From Gammaproteobacteria bacterium (lineage in GTDB: Bacteria > Pseudomonadota > Gammaproteobacteria > Eutrophobiales > Eutrophobiaceae): a stretch of DNA of 31,614 bases. The stretch covers positions 1-31,614 of the forward strand of contig QNEM01000004.1 in the NCBI GenBank assembly GCA_003645215.1. Reading direction: 5' to 3'. The position numbers and the translations under genes are program-made. Positions 16,840 to 25,101 of the stretch are shown in pieces. The notes under the pieces were generated by a model that made no database searches, was not told where the DNA came from, and saw only the letters and a list, made by a program, of their open reading frames with translations. Each line of letters starts with the position of its first letter. Positions within the stretch are counted from its first letter, which is position 1.

Positions 16840-16875
16840 AAGTGCTTTAAGTACTTTATTTTATTAAATATTTTT
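16840..16875 (+). terminator. Weak candidate intrinsic terminator after purL
   Basis: AAGTGC (16840-16845) can pair with GTACTT (16851-16856), with one G-U pair, around a TTTAA loop, and is followed by a T-rich run up to about 16875. It lies 16 bp after the purL stop. The stem is short, so termination would be partial at best. Confidence 0.4.
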
Positions 16876-16903
16876 ATTCTGACACTCCCATTATGCCTCC
16901 GTC

Positions 16904-16912
16904 TGGTATAGA
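16904..16912 (+). promoter_or_regulatory. Candidate extended -10 promoter for the smr-rpfG-rpfC transcript
   Basis: TGGTATAGA is an extended -10 (TGn-TATAGA). CTGACA at about 16879-16884 resembles a -35 but at 22 bp is too far for standard spacing. A transcript starting just downstream would exclude an in-frame ATG at 16893, which supports the start at 16944 for the next gene. Confidence 0.45.
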
Positions 16913-16943
16913 CTGGTGCACCTTTAGTGTGCAGTGGGTAGCT

Positions 16944-17501
16944 ATGTCTGATTCAAAAGGCGTGACACAAGACGATATCAAGCTATTTCGCCAGGCAATC
17001 GGTGAAGTAGATGTGCTTGAACATGATGGTGTGGAATTGTCTACAGCCAGGCCTGCCCCTGTTCCAATTCAATCAATCATCAGTGAACAACAGGCACTCA
17101 ATCAAATGGCTAGCGACCCGTTTGATGTCCCGGATGTCGAGATCGGAGATGAACTCTGCTTCAGGAGAAGTGGTGTACAACAGCAAATTATACGCAAGCT
17201 GCGTAAAGGTCAGTTTGCAATAGAATCTGAACTAGACTTACATGGTATGACGGTCAGTGTTGCAAAAAAAGAACTGGGTAGTTTCCTTGACTATTGCCAG
17301 TCAACCAACCGTCGCTGTGTCAGGATTATTCACGGTAAAGGCCACGGATCGGTAAACAAGATTCCTGTGTTAAAAAACAAGCTAAACAGATGGTTACAGA
17401 GATACGATTCCATACTGGCATTTTGCTCTGCACCTTCTCATGACGGTGGCACGGGAGCTGTCTATGTCATTATTAAAAAGCACTCGCAACAACGCACATA
17501 A
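16944..17501 (+). CDS. Smr-domain protein (SmrA/YdaL-like)
   Basis: A 185-residue protein with a C-terminal Smr domain, a small fold related to the MutS2 C-terminus with nicking-endonuclease or RNA-cleaving activity in some members. The motifs are LDLHGMTVSVAKKEL (97-101 for LDLHG) and IIHGKGHGS (HGKG at 130-133), followed by APSHDGGTGAVYV, as in E. coli SmrA/YdaL and SmrB. The N-terminal half (about 1-80) is acidic and probably extended, with PFDVPDVEIGDELCFRRSGVQ leading into the domain. An in-frame ATG at 16893 lies upstream of the likely promoter and adds residues without family similarity, so MSDSKGV is taken as the start. rpfG begins 14 bp after its stop, so the two are probably co-transcribed; a functional link is not evident. 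Confidence 0.88.
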   Translation: MSDSKGVTQDDIKLFRQAIGEVDVLEHDGVELSTARPAPVPIQSIISEQQALNQMASDPFDVPDVEIGDELCFRRSGVQQQIIRKLRKGQFAIESELDLHGMTVSVAKKELGSFLDYCQSTNRRCVRIIHGKGHGSVNKIPVLKNKLNRWLQRYDSILAFCSAPSHDGGTGAVYVIIKKHSQQRT

Positions 17502-17515
17502 CTGAGAACACGTAT

Positions 17516-18601
17516 ATGGCTGCAGTTATCAAACAACCTGAACTTAATTTCTCAAGAAGTACTGTGCTTATCGTTGACGATCAGACAACGAGCCGCCTCA
17601 TCCTGGAAAATATTGCCAAGACGATTGACGATAACCTGGAAGTAAAATGTTTTGATAATGCATACGACGCCCTGCTGGAGGCAGAATCATCGCCACCAGA
17701 TTTAATATTGACTGACTATAAAATGCCTAATATTGATGGTGTAGAATTTATAGAAAGACTGAAAAATAACATCAGATGCAGCGATATCCCCATTGTTATC
17801 ATCACGGCGCTTGATGATAAAGAAGCTCTATATAAAGCATTGGAAGCAGGTGCGACTGATTTTCTTGTGAAACCTGTTGACCACTACGAATGTAAGGTAC
17901 GTTGTCAAAATCTTCTCACCATGCAAAGACAAAAATTAATTATCAAAAATCACGCAAACTCACTTGAAGTCAAAATAAACGAAGCAACACACCAGATACT
18001 TTTACGTGAAATGGAAACCCTGGCAAGACTGGCCATGGCAGGTGAATTCAAGGGCAAAATCGCCGGCAGAAATCTTGTGCGTATGGGCAAGTTCACCAAC
18101 ATTATCGCCGAAGCAATAGGTTTTAATAAGGAAGAAAGAGAAGTAATGGAAATTTCGTCAGGCATGCATGATATAGGCAAGATAGGCATACCCGACAGTA
18201 TTCTATTCAAGGAAGGCCCACTGAAGGCGGAAGAATTTGAGGTGATGAAAGGACATTGTAGAATGGGCCACGAAATCCTGAAAAATAGTCCATCCCCCTA
18301 TTTGCAAATGGGTGCAATTATAGCCCTGCATCACCATGAGAAATATAATGGCAGTGGTTACCCCAGCGGTTTGAGGGGGGATGAGATTTCCATCGAAACA
18401 CGAATATCATCCATAGCCGATGTGTTTGATGCACTCATCACAAAACGCTCATATAAGGAAGTATGGCCACTGAATGAGGCATACGATTATATTCTCAATG
18501 AAAGAGGAGAACATTTCGACCCGGCATGTGTCGATGCTTTCTTTGCACAGAAAGAAAAAATCAATGAAACAATAGAAAGCTTAAAAGAGAATGATGAATA
18601 G
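17516..18601 (+). CDS. rpfG: RpfG-like response regulator: receiver plus HD-GYP
   Basis: In DSF signalling RpfG receives phosphate from RpfC and hydrolyses cyclic di-GMP through its HD-GYP domain. Receiver: residues about 15-130, acidic pair in VLIVDDQ (Asp21, Asp22), phospho-acceptor Asp67 in LILTDYKMP, Lys119 in LVKPVD. A coiled linker (about 135-165) leads to the HD-GYP domain: SGMHDIGKIGIPD (His218, Asp219), KGHCRMGHEIL (His247, His252), ALHHHEKYNGSGYPSGLRGDEI (His273-274 region and GYP at 281-283) and SIADVFDALITKRSYK. One oddity: the block before HD, GKIAGRNLVRMGKF, has Asn186 where most HD-GYP proteins have His (GxHxxR), a residue tied to the metal site. rpfC follows after 46 bp. The symbol rests on the neighbouring rpfC- and rpfF-like genes. 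Confidence 0.85.
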   Translation: MAAVIKQPELNFSRSTVLIVDDQTTSRLILENIAKTIDDNLEVKCFDNAYDALLEAESSPPDLILTDYKMPNIDGVEFIERLKNNIRCSDIPIVIITALDDKEALYKALEAGATDFLVKPVDHYECKVRCQNLLTMQRQKLIIKNHANSLEVKINEATHQILLREMETLARLAMAGEFKGKIAGRNLVRMGKFTNIIAEAIGFNKEEREVMEISSGMHDIGKIGIPDSILFKEGPLKAEEFEVMKGHCRMGHEILKNSPSPYLQMGAIIALHHHEKYNGSGYPSGLRGDEISIETRISSIADVFDALITKRSYKEVWPLNEAYDYILNERGEHFDPACVDAFFAQKEKINETIESLKENDE

Positions 18602-18647
18602 GTAATATACGTAGTAACAGGAAAATCAGGAACAGAAAAGGTATTCA

Positions 18648-21137
18648 ATGCAACATCCAGACAAGCAAACACCAGGTACAACGTTTTCTTCAGAACGCGA
18701 GCAAGCGACAGTCAGATTAGTTAATTTGAGCATCATTGTGCTCTACACAGTGGTCTGTTATTTCTATGGACTGCTGGGTAAAACCGTGGTTATTATGTAC
18801 TTGCTTTCAGTTCCATATTCCCTGGCAATCTTGTTCTGGGCAATCAGAAGCCCCAAAGACAACCACCTGCGCCGTATGATGGGCATGCTGGCCGATTTGG
18901 GCACGACAACTGTGGCCATGAGTTTATCCGGTGAGGCTGCCAGCCCGTTGTTCCTGGTTTATCTCTGGACAACTTTTGGCAACGGTTTTCGTTACGGGAA
19001 AAAATATCTGTATATTAGTATGGGTATTAGTCTTGTCGGCTTTTCACTGGTACTTGTTTTGAGCCCTTTCTGGTCTCAGCAACTACACCTGGGTGTCGGT
19101 ATGTTAATTTCCCTGTCTGTCTTGCCTCTCTATATTGCTTCACTGCTGAAAAGATTACAGACAGCCATCGAACTGGCTGAAAATGCGAATAAGGCAAAAA
19201 GTCAATTTCTTGCAAGTATGAGTCATGAAATCCGCACACCATTGAATGGTGTCGTTGGCATGAGTGATATGCTCAGTTCAACCAGGATGACCAGAGACCA
19301 GAAAGATTTTGTCAATACCATACAATCTTCGGCCAAGACGCTGCTTGCATTAATTGAAAACATCCTGGATATCTCAAAAATCGAGGCAGGCAAGACAGAG
19401 CAGGAAAGTGTTGATTTTGATCTGCACGAATTAATTAACTCCATTGCCATGATGTTGTTCCCACAGGCAGAATCAAAGGACATAACATGCAAGCTTCATA
19501 TTGCAGCGGACGTGCCTTTCAGATTGAATGGAGATTCCATTCACCTCCGGCAGATACTGATTAACCTGATAGGTAATGCCACGAAATTTACTGAAAAAGG
19601 TTCTGTTGAGGTATCAGTATCATCACAGCCAACCAGCAAAGATCTTGTAAAACTAAGATTTGAAATTAAAGATACGGGCATAGGAATTTCAAGGGAAGAA
19701 CAGGAAAAAATATTCGATACATTTACCCAGGCTGACCAGTCAATCAACCGGAAGTTTGGTGGTACTGGTCTCGGCACAGCGATTTCCAAAAAACTTGTTG
19801 ACCTCATGGGAGGCAGTATCGGCGTTGAGAGTGTAAAGAATCAAGGCAGCACTTTCTGGTTTGAACTGGAATACAGCAAACAATATGAGTTACCCGACGA
19901 GAATTTCGATGATCCAATTATTTCCAGGTCACCAAACATATTATTAATAGCAACTGCCGGAAATCGACATGCTTCACTTGTGCAACATTTAACCGATTGG
20001 AATTTCAAGTGGGAACATGCTGAAGATATGGAAGACGCCTTTGTCATGTTAAGGAATGCTGCTGATGAAGGAGAACCGTATGATGTTGCATTGATTGATC
20101 ATCAAAGCCTGGGTAATGATATAGATATATTCGCAAAACAAACTTTTACAAATCCACAGTCAAGACAAACCAATTTAATTTTAATAACCAATACTGACAT
20201 GGATCACAACAAGCAAAATGCATTACTATCAGCTGGTTATTTCTGTATTCTTAAATCCCCTGTGCAGAAAAGACTTCTGTTTAATGCACTGCATGCTACA
20301 AACCTGGATCAGCCAGAAAATAACAATATAACCAGCCTGGTTAATTTTAAATCAGATACAAACCCGTCTGAACCACTGCATATCCTTGTCGGCGAAGACA
20401 ATGCAACAAATCAAAAAGTAGTTCGTACGATACTCGAGTATGCGGGCCATATTGTGGATATTGTAGACAATGGAAATGAGGTTCTTGATGCCATAGAAGT
20501 AAGTAAATATGACATGATAATTCTTGATATGCACATGCCTGAGATGGATGGCATTGAGGCTGCAAAAGCACTTCGCTTTATGCAAACTGGCAACGATCGG
20601 CTACCTATTATTATGCTAACAGCTGATGCAACGAGAGATGCTATTAAATCATCTGAAGAAGCCGGTATTGACGTCTATCTAACCAAACCAATCGAATCAG
20701 AAAAATTGTTGGCTACTGTCGCGTCACTATCACCCAGAAAACAAAAAACAGGCAAATCTCAGTCGGCCAAAAAACTGCAGACACTCAACTATGAGGATCT
20801 GGACAACCTTGCTTCACTGAGCAAAAGCGTCGACTTCATGAATGATCTTATCCATGGCTTCCTGGAAGACACCGAGAAACTAGTCAAGCAAATTGAAATT
20901 GCAATTACTCAAGAGAACTTTAGTTCCGTTGAGGATTATGCACACGCCATAAAGGGCAGCGCGCGCAGCATCGGTGCAGTTTCCCTTGCACATGTTGCTT
21001 CCCAAATACAGGATAATGTCCACGCAGGAATCCTTGTCGGACTTCCTGCACTAGGCTCTGAACTTAGCCACGAATTTGAATTAACAGAATCCGCGCTAAA
21101 AAAATACCTCGAAAAACTTGATACAGCAGTTCTCTAG
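18648..21137 (+). CDS. rpfC: RpfC-like hybrid sensor kinase: TM-HisKA-HATPase-(pseudo)REC-REC-HPt
   Basis: RpfC is the inner-membrane DSF sensor. This 829-residue protein begins with SSEREQATVRLVNLSIIVLY, like the RpfC N-terminus, and then five or six hydrophobic segments (about 24-42, 45-66, 78-92, 97-112, 121-140, 147-166). HisKA: FLASMSHEIRTPLNGVVGMSDML (His193). HATPase: NLIGNATKFTEKG, DTGIGIS and FGGTGLGTAISKKLV. Residues about 428-550 look like a receiver that has lost the acidic pair (ILLIATAGN) but keeps IDHQ and LKSP. The true receiver at 577-695 has GEDNATNQK, Asp627 in ILDMHMPEMDG and Lys680. The HPt domain has His766 in YAHAIKGSARSIGA. Xanthomonas RpfC is about 100 residues shorter with one receiver. 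AAAAGG lies six bases before the ATG. It ends 22 bp from the convergent rpfF stop. Confidence 0.87.
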   Translation: MQHPDKQTPGTTFSSEREQATVRLVNLSIIVLYTVVCYFYGLLGKTVVIMYLLSVPYSLAILFWAIRSPKDNHLRRMMGMLADLGTTTVAMSLSGEAASPLFLVYLWTTFGNGFRYGKKYLYISMGISLVGFSLVLVLSPFWSQQLHLGVGMLISLSVLPLYIASLLKRLQTAIELAENANKAKSQFLASMSHEIRTPLNGVVGMSDMLSSTRMTRDQKDFVNTIQSSAKTLLALIENILDISKIEAGKTEQESVDFDLHELINSIAMMLFPQAESKDITCKLHIAADVPFRLNGDSIHLRQILINLIGNATKFTEKGSVEVSVSSQPTSKDLVKLRFEIKDTGIGISREEQEKIFDTFTQADQSINRKFGGTGLGTAISKKLVDLMGGSIGVESVKNQGSTFWFELEYSKQYELPDENFDDPIISRSPNILLIATAGNRHASLVQHLTDWNFKWEHAEDMEDAFVMLRNAADEGEPYDVALIDHQSLGNDIDIFAKQTFTNPQSRQTNLILITNTDMDHNKQNALLSAGYFCILKSPVQKRLLFNALHATNLDQPENNNITSLVNFKSDTNPSEPLHILVGEDNATNQKVVRTILEYAGHIVDIVDNGNEVLDAIEVSKYDMIILDMHMPEMDGIEAAKALRFMQTGNDRLPIIMLTADATRDAIKSSEEAGIDVYLTKPIESEKLLATVASLSPRKQKTGKSQSAKKLQTLNYEDLDNLASLSKSVDFMNDLIHGFLEDTEKLVKQIEIAITQENFSSVEDYAHAIKGSARSIGAVSLAHVASQIQDNVHAGILVGLPALGSELSHEFELTESALKKYLEKLDTAVL

Positions 21138-21159
21138 TCTCTATTTCTAAATCAACCGC

Positions 21160-22068
21160 TTAAGCTACAAGCTTGTTCTGAACCTGCATCTTTTCCTCAG
21201 CAATTGCAATTTTTCTATCCTGAGCTTTAACCAGTCTGGCCATCATGCGTAAATCTTTTTCTGACAAGTCCATAGCGGCTTGTACCCAGATTTTACATAC
21301 ATCCAGAAGTTCATCGTAATCAACAGGTTCAACGCGAGCCATAACTCTCTGCATAGCCAACATGCCTTTTCTGTGTTTTTCACAATCCTTGATTTTTGCA
21401 TACAATGCTGCACTACCCTCGCCATCATCAGCAAGCACGTCAACAACACCCATTTCATACATTTCTTCAGCAGAATATATGCGACCATTTGACAGCATTT
21501 CCTGTGCTTGAGACGGGTTTAATTTACGTCTTAACAACTGGTAACCACCCATGCCTGGAAACATATTAAAAAGGATTTCAGGAAATCCCATTTGCGCGCT
21601 ACGCTCGGCAACAACAATGCTGCTACTCAGTGCAACTTCACAGCCACCGCCTAGTGCATCACCTCTGACCAATGACATCGTAGTAATAGGTAAATTAAAA
21701 TTAGTCATTAATGGATATATTCCATCTATACATGCTTTGGCATAGATATACATCCCTTCTTCGTCTCTGTTACTGATGTGTTCAAAGAACTGTGCCAGGT
21801 CACCACCAAAATTGAAAATCCCGGGTGTCAGTGAATCCATAACATGATAATTGATGGTAACCAGTTCACCCTTATACGGGAGTTTACCTTTGTAGTAGTC
21901 CAGCATTGTCTGCAGGTGACGTACTTCAGCAATCAGCTCAGAATTAAAACAAGGCCTTGGCGACGGCTGCAGATTCATCCAGACGATGCCCTGTTCTGGT
22001 TCGATCTCTACACTGATCTGATTAAAATTTTCGATAGAAACACTTTTGCTATATGTAACATTATTCAT
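21160..22068 (-). CDS. rpfF: RpfF-like DSF synthase (crotonase fold)
   Basis: RpfF makes diffusible signal factor fatty acids (cis-2-unsaturated) from acyl-ACP with combined dehydratase and thioesterase activity. The 302 residues align in style with Xanthomonas RpfF: PRPCFNSELIAEVRHLQ, GIFNFGGDLAQFFEHI (oxyanion region), RGDALGGGCEVALSSSIVVAERSAQMGFPEILFNMFPGMGGYQLL, and a helical C-terminus (MRMMARLVKAQDR-like). The two catalytic glutamates are both present: Glu144 in GCEVALS and Glu164 in FPEILF, twenty apart as Glu141 and Glu161 in Xanthomonas. Ordinary enoyl-CoA hydratases lack the FPEILFxxFPGMG pattern in this exact form. A strong AAGGGG (22075-22080) lies six bases before the ATG. It is convergent with rpfC and downstream of ispD-ispF on the same strand, separated from ispF by a likely terminator. 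No rpfB is present. Confidence 0.88.
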   Translation of the reverse strand: MNNVTYSKSVSIENFNQISVEIEPEQGIVWMNLQPSPRPCFNSELIAEVRHLQTMLDYYKGKLPYKGELVTINYHVMDSLTPGIFNFGGDLAQFFEHISNRDEEGMYIYAKACIDGIYPLMTNFNLPITTMSLVRGDALGGGCEVALSSSIVVAERSAQMGFPEILFNMFPGMGGYQLLRRKLNPSQAQEMLSNGRIYSAEEMYEMGVVDVLADDGEGSAALYAKIKDCEKHRKGMLAMQRVMARVEPVDYDELLDVCKIWVQAAMDLSEKDLRMMARLVKAQDRKIAIAEEKMQVQNKLVA

Positions 22069-22177
22069 GATATTCCCCTTCTAAAATTAAAATTAATTTT
22101 CATAACACGTACAATTCCCTGACAATCTTTTAAAAAAAAAAGTTGCCACCTTGCAGTGTAAAGGGAGAAGCTAATAA

Positions 22178-22199
22178 ACTAAATACCCCAAGTGGGGTA
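22178..22199 (-). terminator. Likely intrinsic terminator after ispF
   Basis: On the minus strand TACCCC-ACTT-GGGGTA forms a six-base-pair hairpin (22184-22199), followed by the T-rich tail TTTAGT. It lies 62 bp after the ispF stop and before rpfF, in the direction of ispF transcription. On the plus strand no T-run follows. This would insulate rpfF from the housekeeping operon. Confidence 0.6.
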
Positions 22200-22260
22200 A
22201 GCTCATGAATAATAAGCTAATATTGCTGTGTTTTGTCGCCGTTAGACAACAATTAAACAG

Positions 22261-22728
22261 CTATTCGAGTAGTACAACAGCGTAAACAGCGATGCCTTCC
22301 TTGCGGCCAATGAAGCCCATTTTCTCTGTAGTGCTTGCCTTGATATTTATATTATCAAGATGAGAATCCATATCTTGTGAAATATTTTTACGCATCCCCA
22401 AGATGTGGGGTGACATCTTGGGAGCCTGTGCGAGTATGGTTATGTCCAGATTCACCAGGCTCAGGTTTTTTTCTTCAATTAATGCTTTAACCTGCCTTAA
22501 TAATTTTCGGCTATCAATATTTTCGAATTCTTTTGCAGAATCCGGAAAAAAATGTCCAATATCACCTAAAGCGGCAGCACCGAGCAGGGCATCGCATAGG
22601 GCATGGATGACTGCATCACCATCTGAATGTGCTAAAAGTCCCTTTTCATAGGGGATTGTTACCCCACCAAGTATCAATGGGCAGTCGTCTGCAAAGGTGT
22701 GGGCATCATAACCATGTCCGATACGCAT
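22261..22728 (-). CDS. ispF: 2-C-methyl-D-erythritol 2,4-cyclodiphosphate synthase
   Basis: IspF closes the cyclic diphosphate ring in the MEP isoprenoid route, as a trimer with a zinc in each active site. The 155 residues show MRIGHGYDAHTF (metal Asp8/His10), LLAHSDGDAVIHALCDALLGAAALGDIGHFFPD and the C-terminal STTEKMGFIGRKEGIAVYAVVLL, all standard, at the usual length. Its ATG shares one base with the ispD stop (TGATG), so the two are translationally coupled. rpfF lies downstream on the same strand past a hairpin. Confidence 0.97.
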   Translation of the reverse strand: MRIGHGYDAHTFADDCPLILGGVTIPYEKGLLAHSDGDAVIHALCDALLGAAALGDIGHFFPDSAKEFENIDSRKLLRQVKALIEEKNLSLVNLDITILAQAPKMSPHILGMRKNISQDMDSHLDNINIKASTTEKMGFIGRKEGIAVYAVVLLE

Positions 22729-23435
22729 CAGTCATTCTCCTGCTGAGATAAAAATAATTCTGCCAGCGCCAAATCATTATTACGGGTGATTTTTATATTA
22801 TCCGGGTGGCCCTCTACCAGGACCGGTTGCAGGCCATTTAATTCAATTGCCTGAGCCTCATCTGTAACCAGCAGATTCTTAGACAGGGCATTTTCTAATG
22901 CATCAATTAGTGTACCGAGATGAAACATTTGTGGAGTTAACGCGTGCCACAGGCCTTCACGATCGACTGTTTCCTGTATCGTGCCTGTAGTATCTGCACG
23001 CTTCATCGTATCTCTCACCGGTAATCCTAACAGTCCACCAACATCATGTCCTTCTAGCGTATCTATTAGCAGATCAATATCTTCTTTTCGCAAACATGGG
23101 CGAGCGGCATCATGTACCAGCACCCAGTCATTGCTGCCCGCTTGCTCAGATAAGGCACGCAAACCGTTTAAAACAGAATGGCAACGTTCTACACCACCTT
23201 CAACAACAGTGATTTTCGGCTGCGAACTGATATCCAGAGTTTTCCAGATACCATCGTCCCCTGATATTGCGACAACCACACCTTCAATCTTTGGGTGTGC
23301 ACAAAAACGTTCCAGCGTATGTTCAAGTATGGTCTTGTGATTGATGCTTAAATATTGCTTGGGGACATCCGCCTGCATACGTGTACCGATGCCCGCAGCA
23401 GGAATCACTGCCCAATAACGCAAGCCAGTTGACAT
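22728..23435 (-). CDS. ispD: 2-C-methyl-D-erythritol 4-phosphate cytidylyltransferase
   Basis: IspD joins CMP to methylerythritol 4-phosphate in the MEP route. The 235-residue protein has VIPAAGIGTRMQADVPKQYL (nucleotide loop, Arg and Lys of the CTP site), VLVHDAARPCL and TDEAQAIE followed by a final NIKITRNNDLALAELFL, as in E. coli IspD. It lies between ftsB (9 bp upstream) and ispF (one-base overlap), which is the normal gammaproteobacterial order. Confidence 0.97.
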   Translation of the reverse strand: MSTGLRYWAVIPAAGIGTRMQADVPKQYLSINHKTILEHTLERFCAHPKIEGVVVAISGDDGIWKTLDISSQPKITVVEGGVERCHSVLNGLRALSEQAGSNDWVLVHDAARPCLRKEDIDLLIDTLEGHDVGGLLGLPVRDTMKRADTTGTIQETVDREGLWHALTPQMFHLGTLIDALENALSKNLLVTDEAQAIELNGLQPVLVEGHPDNIKITRNNDLALAELFLSQQEND

Positions 23436-23444
23436 GTGCTCTGA

Positions 23445-23741
23445 TTAATCCCTGTCTTTGCCAAGATACTGCGCATCGACCAATTGATAAAAGGTCTCAT
23501 CTTCCTTGATCATGCCCATTTCACTTCGGGCACGTTCTTCAATCGCATCCAGTCCCTGTTTTAAATCCAGAACCTCAGCGGCCAGTGAATCATTACGTTC
23601 TGTTAATGACTCGTTTTCCTCAAGGATTGATTGTTTCTCCTGCTGCAGGTGATGTACCTCCGTCAAGCTGCCATTGCCTATCCACAACCTGTACTGTAGC
23701 AGCACCAACATTGTGAAAAGCATGACAGTAACGAATTTCAT
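23445..23741 (-). CDS. ftsB: Cell division protein FtsB
   Basis: FtsB is a small bitopic membrane protein that, with FtsL and FtsQ, signals septal peptidoglycan synthesis. The 98 residues show one N-terminal membrane segment (about 3-19), the short loop RLWIGNGSLTEV, then a Glu/Gln/Leu coiled coil (about 27-62, with the conserved ALxxEVxDLKxG-like pattern) and the IEERARSEMGMIKEDETFYQ end that is the family signature. Placed between eno (28 bp) and ispD (9 bp) on the same strand, the classic position. Confidence 0.95.
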   Translation of the reverse strand: MKFVTVMLFTMLVLLQYRLWIGNGSLTEVHHLQQEKQSILEENESLTERNDSLAAEVLDLKQGLDAIEERARSEMGMIKEDETFYQLVDAQYLGKDRD

Positions 23742-23769
23742 AATTGTTGAAACATCTCCCGGATGTTCT

Positions 23770-25053
23770 TCATTTCAGGTTATAGAATGTATCTTTCCCT
23801 GGATAACTGGCGCGATCACCCAATTGATCTTCGATCTTCATCAGACGATTATATTTTGCGACGCGATCAGAACGTGACAGAGATCCTGTTTTAATTTGAC
23901 CACAAGAGGTCGCAACCGCTAAATCAGCAATGGTTGTATCTTCAGTCTCCCCTGAACGATGCGAAACAACGGCTGTATACCCTGCTTCTTTAGCCATATT
24001 AATAGCAGCAATCGTTTCTGTTAATGTGCCTATCTGATTGACCTTGATCAGGATCGAATTACCAATATTCTTGTCAATACCTTCCTTGAAAATCTCTGTA
24101 TTGGTAACGAAAAGATCGTCTCCAACCAATTGCACATTTTTGCCTAGCCTCTCAGTTAACAAACTCCAGCCTTCCCAATCATCCTCGGCCAGACCATCTT
24201 CCATCGTAATCAATGGGTACTTATCGAACCAGGGTGCAAGAAAATCAATAAACTCTTCTGCACTTAATACCTTGTTCTCTGATTCAAGCGTGTATTTTCC
24301 ATCTTCATAGAACTCTGAACTTGCGACATCAAGTCCCAGCAGAATATCTTCACCCGCCTTGAAACCGGCCTTTTCTATAGCCTCAAGAATCACCTCAATC
24401 GCCTCTTCATTGGAGGACAGGTTTGGTGCAAAACCACCTTCATCACCTACCGTAGTACCTAAACCTTTTGCTGAAAGCACCGCTTTAAGTGCATGAAATA
24501 TTTCCGTACCATATCTCACGGCTTCCCTGATACTGGATGCACCGACAGGTAAAACCATAAACTCCTGAATATCGACACTATTGTCTGCATGTGCACCACC
24601 ATTGATGATATTCATCATCGGCACGGGCATAACTAAAGGCCCATCACCACCCAGGTATTCATAAAGAGGAATGCCTTGTTCATTGGCTGCCGCATGGGCT
24701 GTTGCCATAGAAACAGCCAGGATCGCATTGGCACCCAGATTACCTTTATTCGGTGTACCATCCAGATCAATCATGGCCTGATCGATGCCGGCTTGATCCG
24801 TGACATCCATGCCAACAACGACAGAACTTATTTTAGTGTGAATATTATCGACGGCCTTGAGTACACCCTGACCCAGATAGCGATTCTTATCACCATCTTT
24901 CAATTCCAGCGCTTCGCGGATACCTGTCGATGCACCGGAAGGCACCATGGCACTACCCACTGCGCCTGTTTCTGTAACGACCTCTGCTTCGATGGTCGGG
25001 TTACCGCGTGAATCCAGTACTTCTCTTGCAATAATTTTAGCTATGGCAGACAT
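23770..25053 (-). CDS. eno: Enolase
   Basis: Enolase interconverts 2-phosphoglycerate and phosphoenolpyruvate with two magnesium ions, and is also part of the RNA degradosome in relatives. From the ATG at 25053 (MSAIAKIIAREVLDSRGNPT) it has 427 residues, the usual length. It has SGASTGIREALELKDGD, the NGGAHADNSVDIQEFM loop, the ITMEDGLAEDDWEGW metal region and the signature ILIKVNQIGTLTETI with SHRSGETEDTTIADLAVA. GAGG (25062-25065) sits eight bases before the ATG and fixes the start; the frame is open 12 codons further to a GTG without family similarity. It follows kdsA after 48 bp. Confidence 0.97.
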   Translation of the reverse strand: MSAIAKIIAREVLDSRGNPTIEAEVVTETGAVGSAMVPSGASTGIREALELKDGDKNRYLGQGVLKAVDNIHTKISSVVVGMDVTDQAGIDQAMIDLDGTPNKGNLGANAILAVSMATAHAAANEQGIPLYEYLGGDGPLVMPVPMMNIINGGAHADNSVDIQEFMVLPVGASSIREAVRYGTEIFHALKAVLSAKGLGTTVGDEGGFAPNLSSNEEAIEVILEAIEKAGFKAGEDILLGLDVASSEFYEDGKYTLESENKVLSAEEFIDFLAPWFDKYPLITMEDGLAEDDWEGWSLLTERLGKNVQLVGDDLFVTNTEIFKEGIDKNIGNSILIKVNQIGTLTETIAAINMAKEAGYTAVVSHRSGETEDTTIADLAVATSCGQIKTGSLSRSDRVAKYNRLMKIEDQLGDRASYPGKDTFYNLK

Positions 25054-25101
25054 ACAATTTACCTCGTTATTATTTTTATCCGGTTTCACTCATTGATGGT
25101 T

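Noticed and set aside
21160..22068. Ordinary enoyl-CoA hydratase
   Set aside because: Both DSF-synthase glutamates, the FPEILFNMFPGMG block and the convergent rpfC/rpfG neighbours favour RpfF.
22205..22285. 26-codon plus-strand frame (MNNKLILLCFVAV...) after a GGGG sequence upstream of rpfF
   Set aside because: It overlaps the ispF 3' end antisense, the GGGG belongs to the terminator hairpin, and nothing else supports a gene.
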